From Nocardioides sp. (GTDB taxonomy: Bacteria; Actinomycetota; Actinomycetes; Propionibacteriales; Nocardioidaceae): a stretch of DNA of 13,095 bases. The notes under the pieces are model-generated. The model ran no database searches, had not been told where the DNA came from, and worked only from the letters and a program-made list of their open reading frames with translations. The first letter of the stretch is position 1; the number at the start of each line of letters is the position of its first letter. Location: assembly GCA_030145945.1 (NCBI GenBank), contig JASLDK010000022.1, positions 1 to 13,095 on the forward strand. Reading direction: 5' to 3'. This document shows, piece by piece, positions 1-6,385 of the stretch. Position numbers and translations under genes: made by a program.

Positions 1-902
1 TTGAAGCTGTCACCCCACACGAACACCTTGTCCAAGGTGGTGACGTCGGGGTTGTCGGCGGCGAAGGTGTCGGTCGCGTCCGTCCAGTTCTTCGGCAGCT
101 GGCCGTAGTAGCCGGTGCCGGCGAAGGTGTCGCCGCCGATGTCGGGCACGTCGGTGTCGGTGGTCGGCGTGTCCGTGGCGCCGTCCGTCGAATCGGACGT
201 GGCGCCGTCCGTGGGCGCGCTGGAGGTCGGGTCCTTGGCCGCCGGGGAGTCATCACCGTTGGAGTTCAAGACGATGACGATGCCGACGATCACCACGACC
301 AGCAGCACCAGACCGACAGCGATGCCACCGATCAGCAGCCCGGCGCGGTTCTTGTGCGGAACCGGCGGCTGCCAGGCGGGCGCGGGATAGCCCGTCGGCC
401 CGTTCGGCTGGCTCGGGATCGGCGCCGGCGGGGGCGGGTACGACGAGGGCGACGGGGGAGCGGAGGGCATCGCACCCGGCATCGCACCCGGCAGGGAACC
501 CGGGAGAGCGGTGGGTGCGGATGTCGGCATCGAGCCGGGCGTCGTACCACTGCCGGGGTCGAGGCCGAGCACCAGCGGCTCGGGGATCCGGCCCAGGGCA
601 TAGCCGAGCACGGCGATCGCCCACTGGCAGCCGCGGATGTCGGCGCTGCCGCGGTCGCGGGCAAGGCGCTGGCCGGCGGAGTCGACGGCGCTCTCCGCGC
701 TCGCGCCGCTGGACAGCATGGTGATCATGCCGTCGAGGGCGCCGAGGCGTACGGCGTCGGTCAGCAGGTTGATGGTGCCGCCGGACGCCTGACCCTCGTC
801 GAGGTAGTCGTCCAGCGAGCCACGGAAGGCCGAGGCGTCCCGGAACAGGTCGGTGCCATGGTCGCGGGCCAGGTCGGCAAGGGCGTGGTGGAGGGTGCTC
901 AT
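1..902 (-). CDS. Single-pass membrane protein with Pro-rich linker (partial, C-terminus off window)
   Basis: I do not recognise a named family. Translation from the ATG at 902 gives about 300 residues before the window ends, so the C-terminus is missing. Residues 1-115 look like a mostly helical cytoplasmic domain (start MSTLHHALADLARDHG). Residues 118-180 form a Pro/Ser/Ala-rich linker with small PGAM-type repeats. A membrane segment spans roughly 188-213, preceded by His-Lys-Asn-Arg, so the N-terminus should be inside. Residues 214-250 are Ser/Thr/Asp-rich and low complexity. After that an outside domain begins, containing YYGQLPKNWTDAT, which resembles the soluble domains of actinobacterial membrane-anchored proteins. 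It follows the peroxiredoxin gene by 6 nt and has only a weak ribosome binding site, so the two are probably co-transcribed. The reading frame is certain; the function is unknown. Confidence 0.85.
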   Translation of the reverse strand, partial: MSTLHHALADLARDHGTDLFRDASAFRGSLDDYLDEGQASGGTINLLTDAVRLGALDGMITMLSSGASAESAVDSAGQRLARDRGSADIRGCQWAIAVLGYALGRIPEPLVLGLDPGSGTTPGSMPTSAPTALPGSLPGAMPGAMPSAPPSPSSYPPPPAPIPSQPNGPTGYPAPAWQPPVPHKNRAGLLIGGIAVGLVLLVVVIVGIVIVLNSNGDDSPAAKDPTSSAPTDGATSDSTDGATDTPTTDTDVPDIGGDTFAGTGYYGQLPKNWTDATDTFAADNPDVTTLDKVFVWGDSF

Positions 903-908
903 CGTCGC

Positions 909-1391
909 TCAGGCCAGTCCGAGGTCGCGGCGCAGCTTGGCGACGTGGCCGGTCGCCTTGACGTTGTACTGCGCGAGCTCGACGGTGCCGTCGGTGTCGA
1001 TCACGAAGGTCGAGCGGATGACGCCTTCGACGACCTTGCCGTAGAGCTTCTTCTCGCCGTAGGCGCCATACGCCCTGTGTGTGGCCAGCTCGGGGTCGGC
1101 GAGCAGCGTGATGGTGAGGTTGTCGCGCTCGCGGAACTTGGCCAGCTTGGTCGTGGAGTCCTTGGAGATGCCGACGACCGTGTAGCCGGCCCCCTGCAGT
1201 CCGTCGAGGGAGTCGGTGAAGTCGCAGGCCTGCTTGGTGCAGCCGGGGGTCATCGCTGCGGGGTAGAAGTAGGCGATCACCTTCTTGCCCTGCTTGAGGA
1301 GGTCGTAGAGGTTGACCTCGTCGCCCTGGTCGGAGGCCAGGGAGAAGTCGGGGGCGTGGTCGCCGGGCGACAAACGGTGCTGGTCGCTCAT
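909..1391 (-). CDS. bcp: Thioredoxin-dependent peroxiredoxin, PrxQ/BCP type
   Basis: This 160-residue protein has the normal length and layout of the BCP/PrxQ family. It reduces hydrogen peroxide and organic peroxides in the cytoplasm and is recycled by thioredoxin. The active site TPGCTKQAC gives the peroxidatic Cys51 and, five residues on, Cys56. This CX4C spacing marks the atypical two-Cys PrxQ subgroup. Upstream are the family's PAPDF-like segment (HAPDFSL, residues 12-18) and the AYFYP strand. The ATG at 1391 is chosen over one 15 codons earlier because AGGAGAG (1398-1404) lies 6 nt before it and because homologous proteins start at this point. A Nur-like inverted repeat lies 29-45 nt upstream of the start codon. 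The family call is secure. Confidence 0.95.
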   Translation of the reverse strand: MSDQHRLSPGDHAPDFSLASDQGDEVNLYDLLKQGKKVIAYFYPAAMTPGCTKQACDFTDSLDGLQGAGYTVVGISKDSTTKLAKFRERDNLTITLLADPELATHRAYGAYGEKKLYGKVVEGVIRSTFVIDTDGTVELAQYNVKATGHVAKLRRDLGLA

Positions 1392-1419
1392 GGGGGACTC
1401 TCCTGAGGTGGGGACGCTG

Positions 1420-1436
1420 TTGCAAACAACATGCAA
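1420..1436. promoter_or_regulatory. Nur-box-like inverted repeat (candidate nickel-responsive operator)
   Basis: The sequence reads TTGCAA-ACAAC-ATGCAA. The core fits the published Streptomyces Nur box (tGCaa-n5-ttGCA) with one mismatch. Nur is a nickel-binding Fur-family repressor. The repeat lies between the divergent bcp and cbiM genes. Immediately after it is TAAGGT (1437-1442), which fits the TAnnnT pattern of an actinobacterial -10 for cbiM. Bound repressor there would cover the promoter. It is also close enough to bcp to influence that gene. The site is inferred from one sequence only. Confidence 0.5.
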
Positions 1437-1439
1437 TAA

Positions 1440-1469
1440 GGTGGTCGGACGGAGCCTGGGCTCGCCACC
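1440..1469 (+). promoter_or_regulatory. Possible hairpin in the cbiM leader
   Basis: GGTGG (1440-1444) can pair with CCACC (1465-1469), enclosing GAGCC-TG-GGCTC (1452-1463). The structure is short and has an internal loop. It would sit at the start of a leader of about 110 nt ahead of cbiM. I do not recognise a riboswitch class. No B12-box-like sequence was seen, so a cobalamin riboswitch is unlikely. In DNA this GC-rich such a hairpin can arise by chance. Confidence 0.2.
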
Positions 1470-1556
1470 ATCTAACTACCCCGGTCGCGCCCGGCTGAAC
1501 TTCCCAAGTCCCACAAGACCGCAACCATTCCCCCAGCAATCGCAAGGGAGCACCCC

Positions 1557-2240
1557 ATGCACGTGCCCGACGGCTTCCTCGACGCCCCCACGTCGATCGC
1601 CACCGGCGCAGTCGCTGTGGTCGGTGTCGGCGTCGCGCTGCGCAAGGCGCGCGCCGAGCTCGACGACCGCACCGCACCGATGGCCGGCCTCGTCGCTGCC
1701 TTCGTCTTCGCCGGCCAGATGATCAACTTCCCGGTCGGCGCCGGCACCAGCGGCCACCTACTCGGCGGGGCGCTCGCCGCCGTCCTCGTCGGACCCTGGA
1801 CTGCTGCGCTGTGCATCAGTGTGGTGCTCCTGGTGCAGGGGCTGTTCATGGCCGACGGCGGCCTCACGGCCCTCGGCACCAACATCACCTTGATGGCACT
1901 GGTCGGCACCTTCGTCGGGTACGCCGTGTTCCGGCTTGTGCTCAGCGTCCTGCCGAGGAGGACCACCTCGGTGCCTGCCGCCGCCGCTGTCGGCGCACTG
2001 GTGTCGGTGCCCGCCGCGGCCGCCGCCTTCAGCCTGCTGTTCGCGATCGGTGCCACCGGCGACGTCGCCCCCGGCAAGGTCTTCGCGGTGATGGTGGGCT
2101 GGCACACCGTGATCGGCATCGGCGAGGCGGCCATCACCGCCCTCGTCGTCAGCGCCGTCCTCGCCTCGCGCCCCGACCTCGTGCACGGCGCCCGCGGGCT
2201 GTCCCGACGTACCCCCTTGCGAGCGGAGGTCGCAGCATGA
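1557..2240 (+). CDS. cbiM: ECF nickel/cobalt transporter substrate-binding subunit CbiM/NikM
   Basis: This 227-residue integral membrane protein is the S component that captures Ni2+ or Co2+ for an ECF-type ABC importer. It begins MHVPDGFL, the family's N-terminal loop: in solved NikM structures the amino terminus and His2 hold the metal. The second hallmark, QMINFPVGAGTSGHLLGG (residues 54-71), supplies His67, the other metal-binding His. Several hydrophobic segments follow, consistent with six or seven helices. AAGGGAG (1544-1550) is a good ribosome binding site 6 nt before the ATG. It is the first gene of the plus-strand run and overlaps the next by ATGA. Sequence motifs alone do not separate nickel from cobalt; the upstream Nur-like box favours nickel. 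Confidence 0.95.
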   Translation: MHVPDGFLDAPTSIATGAVAVVGVGVALRKARAELDDRTAPMAGLVAAFVFAGQMINFPVGAGTSGHLLGGALAAVLVGPWTAALCISVVLLVQGLFMADGGLTALGTNITLMALVGTFVGYAVFRLVLSVLPRRTTSVPAAAAVGALVSVPAAAAAFSLLFAIGATGDVAPGKVFAVMVGWHTVIGIGEAAITALVVSAVLASRPDLVHGARGLSRRTPLRAEVAA

Positions 2241-2560
2241 GCACCACCACGACCGTGCGCCCGAAGAGCCGGCGCTTCCTCGTCGTCGGGATCCTCGTCG
2301 CCCTCCTCATCGCCGGCGTCGGCAGCTACTACGCGAGCAGCCACCCGGACGGGCTCGAGTACGTCGCCGCCAAGACCGGGTTCATCGACAGCCAGAAGAA
2401 GCCCGTCGACACCGGCAGCCCGTTCGCGGACTACGGCACCAAGGGTGTCGACAACGAGCGGATCAGCGGCGGCATCGCCGGCATTGCGGGCGTCGGCATC
2501 ACCTTCCTGCTCGGCGGTCTGCTGTTCCGGGTGCTGCGCCGCCGCGAACCCCAGGCCTGA
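2237..2560 (+). CDS. cbiN: PDGLE-domain small subunit of Ni/Co ECF transporter (CbiN/NikN-like)
   Basis: This 107-residue protein has two membrane segments (about 13-33 and 79-97) joined by an outside loop. Right after the first helix comes SHPDGLE (residues 35-41), the signature of the PDGLE domain found fused to CbiM or as a separate partner subunit (NikN/CbiN-like). The loop also has SPFADYGTKGVDNERISGG, typical of this domain. The partner subunit is needed for metal loading in CbiMN and NikMN systems. The ATG overlaps the cbiM stop by 4 nt and the gene ends 6 nt before cbiQ, so translational coupling is likely. By sequence it is the PDGLE type, so NikN may be a better name than CbiN. Confidence 0.9.
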   Translation: MSTTTTVRPKSRRFLVVGILVALLIAGVGSYYASSHPDGLEYVAAKTGFIDSQKKPVDTGSPFADYGTKGVDNERISGGIAGIAGVGITFLLGGLLFRVLRRREPQA

Positions 2561-2566
2561 TCGTCG

Positions 2567-3265
2567 ATGGGTGCGGGGCACGGTCATCGGCTGCACTTCC
2601 ACGGGCACTCCGTGGTGCACCGCGCCCCCGCCCACCTCAAGATCGTCGTCCTGCTGGGCTTCGTGCTCACTGTCGTCGCCACGCCGCGGGAGTGGTGGCC
2701 GGTCTTCGGCGGCTACCTCGCGCTGATCCTCGGCGTCGTCCTGCTGGCGCGGATCCCGCTGCTGTGGCTGCTGCCCCGGCTCGTCGTCGAGCTGCCCTTC
2801 CTCGTGTTCGCGTTGTTGATGCCGTTCGTCGCGTCGGGTCCGCGGGTCGTCGTACCCCTGGGGACCTGGGACCTGGAGCTCTCCGAGTCGGGCCTGCTTG
2901 CCGCGTGGGGACTGGTCGCCAAGGGCACGCTCGGCGTCCTCGCCTCGCTCACGCTGGCCGCCACCACCGAGCCCACCGACGTGCTGCGGGGCCTGCAACG
3001 CCTGCGGATGCCCGACCTGATCGTGCAGATCATGGGCTTCATGATCCGCTACCTCGACGTCGTCACCAGCGACCTCGCGCGGATGACCACCGCCATGCGC
3101 TCACGCGGCATGGACCCCCGGTCCCCGCGGCACTGGCCGGCGCTGGCGCGTACGCTCGGGGCGCTGTTCGTGCGGTCGTATGAGAGGGGGGAGCGGGTGC
3201 ATCTCGCCATGCTCTCCCGTGGGTACGACGGCACGTTGCCCGATGCGATCGGTGGACGTCGATGA
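2567..3265 (+). CDS. cbiQ: ECF transporter transmembrane (T) component CbiQ/NikQ
   Basis: This 232-residue membrane protein is the coupling subunit that links the ATPase to CbiM. It shows the two conserved Ser-Arg-Gly motifs of EcfT proteins, AMRSRG (176-181) and MLSRGYDG (215-222). These lie on the coupling helices that contact the ATPases. Hydrophobic helices cover residues 24-160. The N-terminus is unusual: seven His in the first 23 residues (5, 7, 10, 12, 14, 18, 23), before the first helix, which suggests metal binding. The gene lies between the cbiN-like gene (6-nt gap) and cbiO (4-nt ATGA overlap). The assignment is firm; the metal specificity is inferred. Confidence 0.95.
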   Translation: MGAGHGHRLHFHGHSVVHRAPAHLKIVVLLGFVLTVVATPREWWPVFGGYLALILGVVLLARIPLLWLLPRLVVELPFLVFALLMPFVASGPRVVVPLGTWDLELSESGLLAAWGLVAKGTLGVLASLTLAATTEPTDVLRGLQRLRMPDLIVQIMGFMIRYLDVVTSDLARMTTAMRSRGMDPRSPRHWPALARTLGALFVRSYERGERVHLAMLSRGYDGTLPDAIGGRR

Positions 3266-4032
3266 CTCCGGTTCTCGACGTCCGCGACCTGGCCTTCGCC
3301 TATCCCGACGGCCATCAGGCCCTGTTCGGCGTTGATCTGCACGTCCATGCGGGGGAGCGGGTTGCTCTGCTCGGTCCCAACGGTGCGGGGAAGACGACAC
3401 TGGTGCTGCACCTCAACGGCATCCTGTCGGGGGAGACGGGCCATGGCGAGGGGAGCGTCGCGGTCAGCGGACTTCCTGTCACGAGGAAGAACCTGAGGGA
3501 GATCCGGCGTCGCGTCGGCATCGTGTTCCAGGACCCGGACGACCAGCTGTTCATGGGGTCCGTGCGCGCCGACGTCGCCTTCGGACCCGCCAACCTGGGT
3601 CTCAAGGGCGCCGCCCTCGACAGTCGCGTGATGGACGCGCTCGACAAGGTCGGGATGGCCGACTTCGCCGACCGACCGCCCCACCACCTGTCCTTCGGTC
3701 AGCGTCGTCGCGTCGCCGTCGCCACGGTGCTCGCGATGGAGCCCGAGATCCTCGTCCTCGACGAGCCGAGCTCCAACCTCGACCCCGCCTCGCGCCGCGA
3801 GCTCGCCGACATCCTGCGCAGCCTCGACGTCACGCTGCTGATGGTCACCCACGACCTGCCCTATGCGCTGGAGCTGTGCCCGCGCGCCGTGGTGCTCAGT
3901 GCGGGCCGTGTCGTGGCCGACGGGACGACGTACGACACCCTCACCGACGAAGCCCTCATGCGGGCCCACCGACTGGAACTCCCGTGGGGCTTCGACCCGC
4001 GTTCGATCAGCATTGATAGCCTGCCCGGGTGA
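3262..4032 (+). CDS. cbiO: ECF transporter ATPase CbiO/NikO
   Basis: This 256-residue ABC ATPase powers the nickel/cobalt importer. All motifs are present and in order: Walker A GPNGAGKTT (38-46), Q-loop Gln90 in VFQDPDDQLF, signature LSFGQ (143-147), Walker B ILVLDE (163-168), D-loop Asp174 and switch His197 in MVTHD. FQDPDDQ and the LSFGQ variant are typical of ECF-type ATPases. Only one ATPase gene is present, as expected for the dedicated (group I) Ni/Co systems, so it should act as a homodimer. The start overlaps the cbiQ stop by 4 nt, and its own stop overlaps the GTG of the DUF3618 gene by 4 nt. Confidence 0.96.
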   Translation: MTPVLDVRDLAFAYPDGHQALFGVDLHVHAGERVALLGPNGAGKTTLVLHLNGILSGETGHGEGSVAVSGLPVTRKNLREIRRRVGIVFQDPDDQLFMGSVRADVAFGPANLGLKGAALDSRVMDALDKVGMADFADRPPHHLSFGQRRRVAVATVLAMEPEILVLDEPSSNLDPASRRELADILRSLDVTLLMVTHDLPYALELCPRAVVLSAGRVVADGTTYDTLTDEALMRAHRLELPWGFDPRSISIDSLPG

Positions 4033-4277
4033 GTGACACTCCCTCTGACATCGAGCGCGAGATCGAAGAGGCGCGCGAGCGCCTCGCCGGGACGATCGAC
4101 CAGTTGCTCTACCGCTCGCACCCCAAGACCATCGTGAGTCGCGAGGTTGCACAGGTGAAGGCGCACTATGTCGACGTCGAGACCGGTGAACCCCGCACCG
4201 ACAACATCCTCAAGACCGTGGGTGGTGTCGTCGGCGTGATCGCGCTGTTCGTCGTGATCCGCAAGATCACCCGCTGA
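4029..4277 (+). CDS. DUF3618-family small membrane protein
   Basis: This 82-residue protein starts at GTG, overlapping the cbiO stop (GTGA). The first part, DIEREIEEARERLAGTIDQL, is an amphipathic charged helix that matches the DUF3618 pattern. Next comes RSHPKTIVSREV, and a single hydrophobic segment (about 65-78) ends in RKITR. Family members are common in actinobacteria and have no established function; some sit beside chaperone-like genes. The N-terminal helix is likely cytoplasmic. The GroES-like gene begins 7 nt later, so the two are probably expressed together. The family call is good; the role is unknown. Confidence 0.85.
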   Translation: MSDTPSDIEREIEEARERLAGTIDQLLYRSHPKTIVSREVAQVKAHYVDVETGEPRTDNILKTVGGVVGVIALFVVIRKITR

Positions 4278-4284
4278 CGCCGAG

Positions 4285-4608
4285 GTGTCCGACAAGACCC
4301 CCATCAAGATGCTGCACGACCGCATCTTGTGCGAGGCCGACTCCGAGGCCGGGGAGCGCCGCTCGTCCGGTGGCATCGTCATCCCCGCCACCGCCGCCAT
4401 GGGGGCACGCCGGCTTGCCTGGTCGCGGGTCGTCGCCGTCGGTCCGCACTGCCGCGCCGTCGTGAGCGGCGACAAGGTCCTCTACGACCCCGAGGACAAG
4501 GCCGAGGTCGAGGTCTCGGGCGAGATCTACGTCGTGATGCGCGAGCGCGACATCCATGCGGTCGCCGCCGAGCGGCTCGGCGACGAGGCAGCCGGCCTGT
4601 ATCTGTAA
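4285..4608 (+). CDS. GroES-like co-chaperonin paralogue
   Basis: This 107-residue protein has the Cpn10 layout. The start, IKMLHDRILCEA, corresponds to the first strand. SSGGIVIPATA (residues 27-37) matches the mobile loop that docks GroEL (SGLVIPDTA in typical GroES). The segment RVVAVGPHC corresponds to the GxVxAVGPG strand. The C-terminal half has GDKVLYDPEDKAEVEVSGEIYVVMRERDIHAV, parallel to the canonical GDVVLY and YLVLSARDVLAI segments. It differs from a housekeeping GroES in the longer C-terminal tail (ERLGDEAAGLYL) and in the absence of an adjacent groEL. The start is GTG with no strong ribosome binding site, so it may rely on coupling to the gene 7 nt upstream. Whether it binds a GroEL ring is unproven. 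Confidence 0.85.
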   Translation: MSDKTPIKMLHDRILCEADSEAGERRSSGGIVIPATAAMGARRLAWSRVVAVGPHCRAVVSGDKVLYDPEDKAEVEVSGEIYVVMRERDIHAVAAERLGDEAAGLYL

Positions 4609-4617
4609 TCTCCGCGC

Positions 4618-5397
4618 ATGGCTGTCGTCATCGAGAAACGCGGACCGGTCACGATCGTCACGCTGTCGCGGCCCGAGGTCCGCAACGCGGTCGACGCGGA
4701 GCACGCGCGGCTGCTGACCGAGGCCTTCACGGCCTTCGACAAGGACGAGGACGCGTCGGTCGCGGTGTTGTACGGCGCCGGCGGTGTGTTCTGCGCCGGA
4801 GCCGACCTCAAGGCGGTGTCCGAAGGGCGTGTTGAGGTGGGTGCGCCCGGTGCAGGTCCCGACGCGGGGCCGGCCGGCATGGGGCCGACCCGCATGCTGC
4901 TCTCCAAGCCGGTCATCGCCGCAGTGGAGGGGTACGCCGTCGCCGGCGGTCTCGAACTCGCCGTCTGGTGCGACCTGCGGGTCGTCGATCCTGCCGCTGC
5001 CTTCGGGGTCTTCTGCCGCCGCTGGGGCGTGCCGCTCATCGACGGCGGCACGGTCCGCCTGCCCCGCCTGATCGGCCACTCCCACGCCCTCGATCTGATC
5101 CTCACCGGTCGCGAGGTCGGTGCCGACGAAGCGCAGCGGATGGGACTCGCCAACCGGATCTCCGCACCCGGTGCCGCACTCGAGGAAGCAGTCGCTCTTG
5201 CCCAGCGGTTGGCCGGCTTCCCGCAGACCTGCTTGCGTGAGGACCGCCTGTCGTCGTACGGCCAACACGGGTTGGGGATCGACGATGCGATCGCGCTGGA
5301 GTGGCGACACGGACTCCGCTCGTTGAGCGCGGATACCCTCGCTGGGGCAACACGTTTCGCTGGTGGGGCGGGACGGCACGGCAGCTTCGGCGACTGA
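4618..5397 (+). CDS. Crotonase-superfamily enoyl-CoA hydratase/isomerase
   Basis: This 259-residue protein is the usual length for a crotonase-fold enzyme acting on acyl-CoA thioesters. The CoA-binding and oxyanion-hole segments are clear: GGVFCAGADLKA (55-66) and GYAVAGGLELAVWCDLRV (105-122). Glu113 corresponds to Glu144 of rat mitochondrial enoyl-CoA hydratase. The position of the second catalytic Glu (Glu164 in rat, within FGQPE) reads FGVFC here, so Cys133 takes its place. Classical hydration uses both Glu residues, so this may be an isomerase, hydrolase or other variant. Gaps are 9 nt from the GroES-like gene and about 25 nt to pafB. The superfamily is certain; substrate and reaction are not. 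Confidence 0.9.
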   Translation: MAVVIEKRGPVTIVTLSRPEVRNAVDAEHARLLTEAFTAFDKDEDASVAVLYGAGGVFCAGADLKAVSEGRVEVGAPGAGPDAGPAGMGPTRMLLSKPVIAAVEGYAVAGGLELAVWCDLRVVDPAAAFGVFCRRWGVPLIDGGTVRLPRLIGHSHALDLILTGREVGADEAQRMGLANRISAPGAALEEAVALAQRLAGFPQTCLREDRLSSYGQHGLGIDDAIALEWRHGLRSLSADTLAGATRFAGGAGRHGSFGD

Positions 5398-5422
5398 CCG
5401 GATCGGAAGGGTGGGGACTGGA

Positions 5423-6385
5423 GTGGCGAAAGGGCCTGGGCGCGATCAACGTGCACCGATGGAGCGTGTCGTCCGGATCGCTGCGGTGCTGCGTGCTGCC
5501 GGCGAGAAGGGTGTCCCGCGCGATCGCCTGCTCGCCGTGTCGGGCTTCGACGGCGCCGACGGCCCGAGTCAGTTGGGCCGTGAACTACGCCACCTCACCC
5601 GGCAGGGCTGGCTGATCGAGAACATCGCGGAGACCGGCGAGGACGCCGTCTACCGGATGACGACCGTCGACAACCGGCTTCGCGTGCGGCTCACGCCCGA
5701 GCAGTTGTCAGCGCTGCGGCGCGCGGTGCTGCTCGCCGACCGCGACGACCTGGTCGAGCGCCTCGGTCTGCCCGCGGACTCGAAGCCCGCGGAGGTGGCG
5801 CCTCCGGCGCTGGACGGTACGACGAGCGGGCCGATGTCGGAGGTCGTGCGGGCGGTGCGCGACCACTGTGTGCTGCGGTTCGGCTACAAGGGCACGCCGC
5901 GGGTCGTGCATCCGCAGACACTGCGCAGCCAGAACGGCACGTGGTACTTGCGCGGTATCGAGGACCACGCCCTGGGGGACGGCGGTGCGGTGAAGACATT
6001 CGTCGTCAGCCGCATGTCCGACCCCGAGGCCGGGGCCACCGGCTCGGCGACGCAGGTCGGGACGGTACGTCACGCCGGCCTGCACCCCATGACGTGGGAG
6101 ATCGACGAGCCCGTGGACGTCGTGCTGAGCAGTCCCGCCCGGTTCGCGCCGGACGTCGCGCGGTGGCTGGGGGAGCCGGTCGAGACCTCGTCGGCGCCCG
6201 GCGCGGAGGACGACGAGGTGCTGCTGACCTATCGGGTCACCAATCGTTCGGCATTGCGGGCAAGGCTCAACGAGCTCGGCACCCGGGTGCGCGTGGTTGG
6301 CCCGCCCGACGTGCGGGCGGAGGTGGTGGCTGCGTTGGTGGCCGCCGCAGGCATGGATGCCGCAACAGAGGAGGGCGCGTCGTGA
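5423..6385 (+). CDS. pafB: Proteasome accessory factor PafB, WYL-domain transcription regulator
   Basis: This 320-residue protein has an N-terminal winged-helix DNA-binding region (about 14-75, MERVVRIAAVLRAAG onward) and a central WYL domain with NGTWYLRGIED (Trp174-Tyr175-Leu176). A C-terminal extension domain follows. In mycobacteria PafB and PafC form a heterodimeric activator of most DNA-damage genes, acting independently of LexA. The name comes from clustering with the proteasome gene pafA, not from a proteolytic role. The start is uncertain. GTG 5423 is chosen because GGTGGGG lies 5-6 nt upstream. ATG 5459 matches the conserved start of the helix but lacks a ribosome binding site. An earlier start at 5363 would overlap the crotonase gene by 35 nt. 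It overlaps pafC by 4 nt. Confidence 0.88.
   Translation: MAKGPGRDQRAPMERVVRIAAVLRAAGEKGVPRDRLLAVSGFDGADGPSQLGRELRHLTRQGWLIENIAETGEDAVYRMTTVDNRLRVRLTPEQLSALRRAVLLADRDDLVERLGLPADSKPAEVAPPALDGTTSGPMSEVVRAVRDHCVLRFGYKGTPRVVHPQTLRSQNGTWYLRGIEDHALGDGGAVKTFVVSRMSDPEAGATGSATQVGTVRHAGLHPMTWEIDEPVDVVLSSPARFAPDVARWLGEPVETSSAPGAEDDEVLLTYRVTNRSALRARLNELGTRVRVVGPPDVRAEVVAALVAAAGMDAATEEGAS

Noticed and set aside
1392..1436. Upstream ATG (1436) as the bcp start
   Set aside because: The added 15 residues are not seen in the family, and the ribosome binding site AGGAGAG serves the ATG at 1391.
1392..1556. Cobalamin riboswitch ahead of the metal transporter
   Set aside because: No B12-box-like sequence or multi-stem fold is visible, and the 165-nt region is short for this class.
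253..1677. 474-residue open frame on the minus strand spanning two genes
   Set aside because: It is Arg/Pro-rich and crosses the bcp gene and the control region. The other frame encodes the peroxiredoxin with an intact active site.
1472..2998. 508-residue open frame on the minus strand across cbiM, cbiN and cbiQ
   Set aside because: It is antisense to three well-supported genes, has low-complexity Arg/Ala/Pro/Asp-rich content and matches no family. Such frames are common opposite high-GC genes.
5363..5422. Earlier start for pafB at 5363
   Set aside because: It would overlap the crotonase gene by 35 nt and add residues outside the family's usual start. The GTG at 5423 has a purine-rich site before it.
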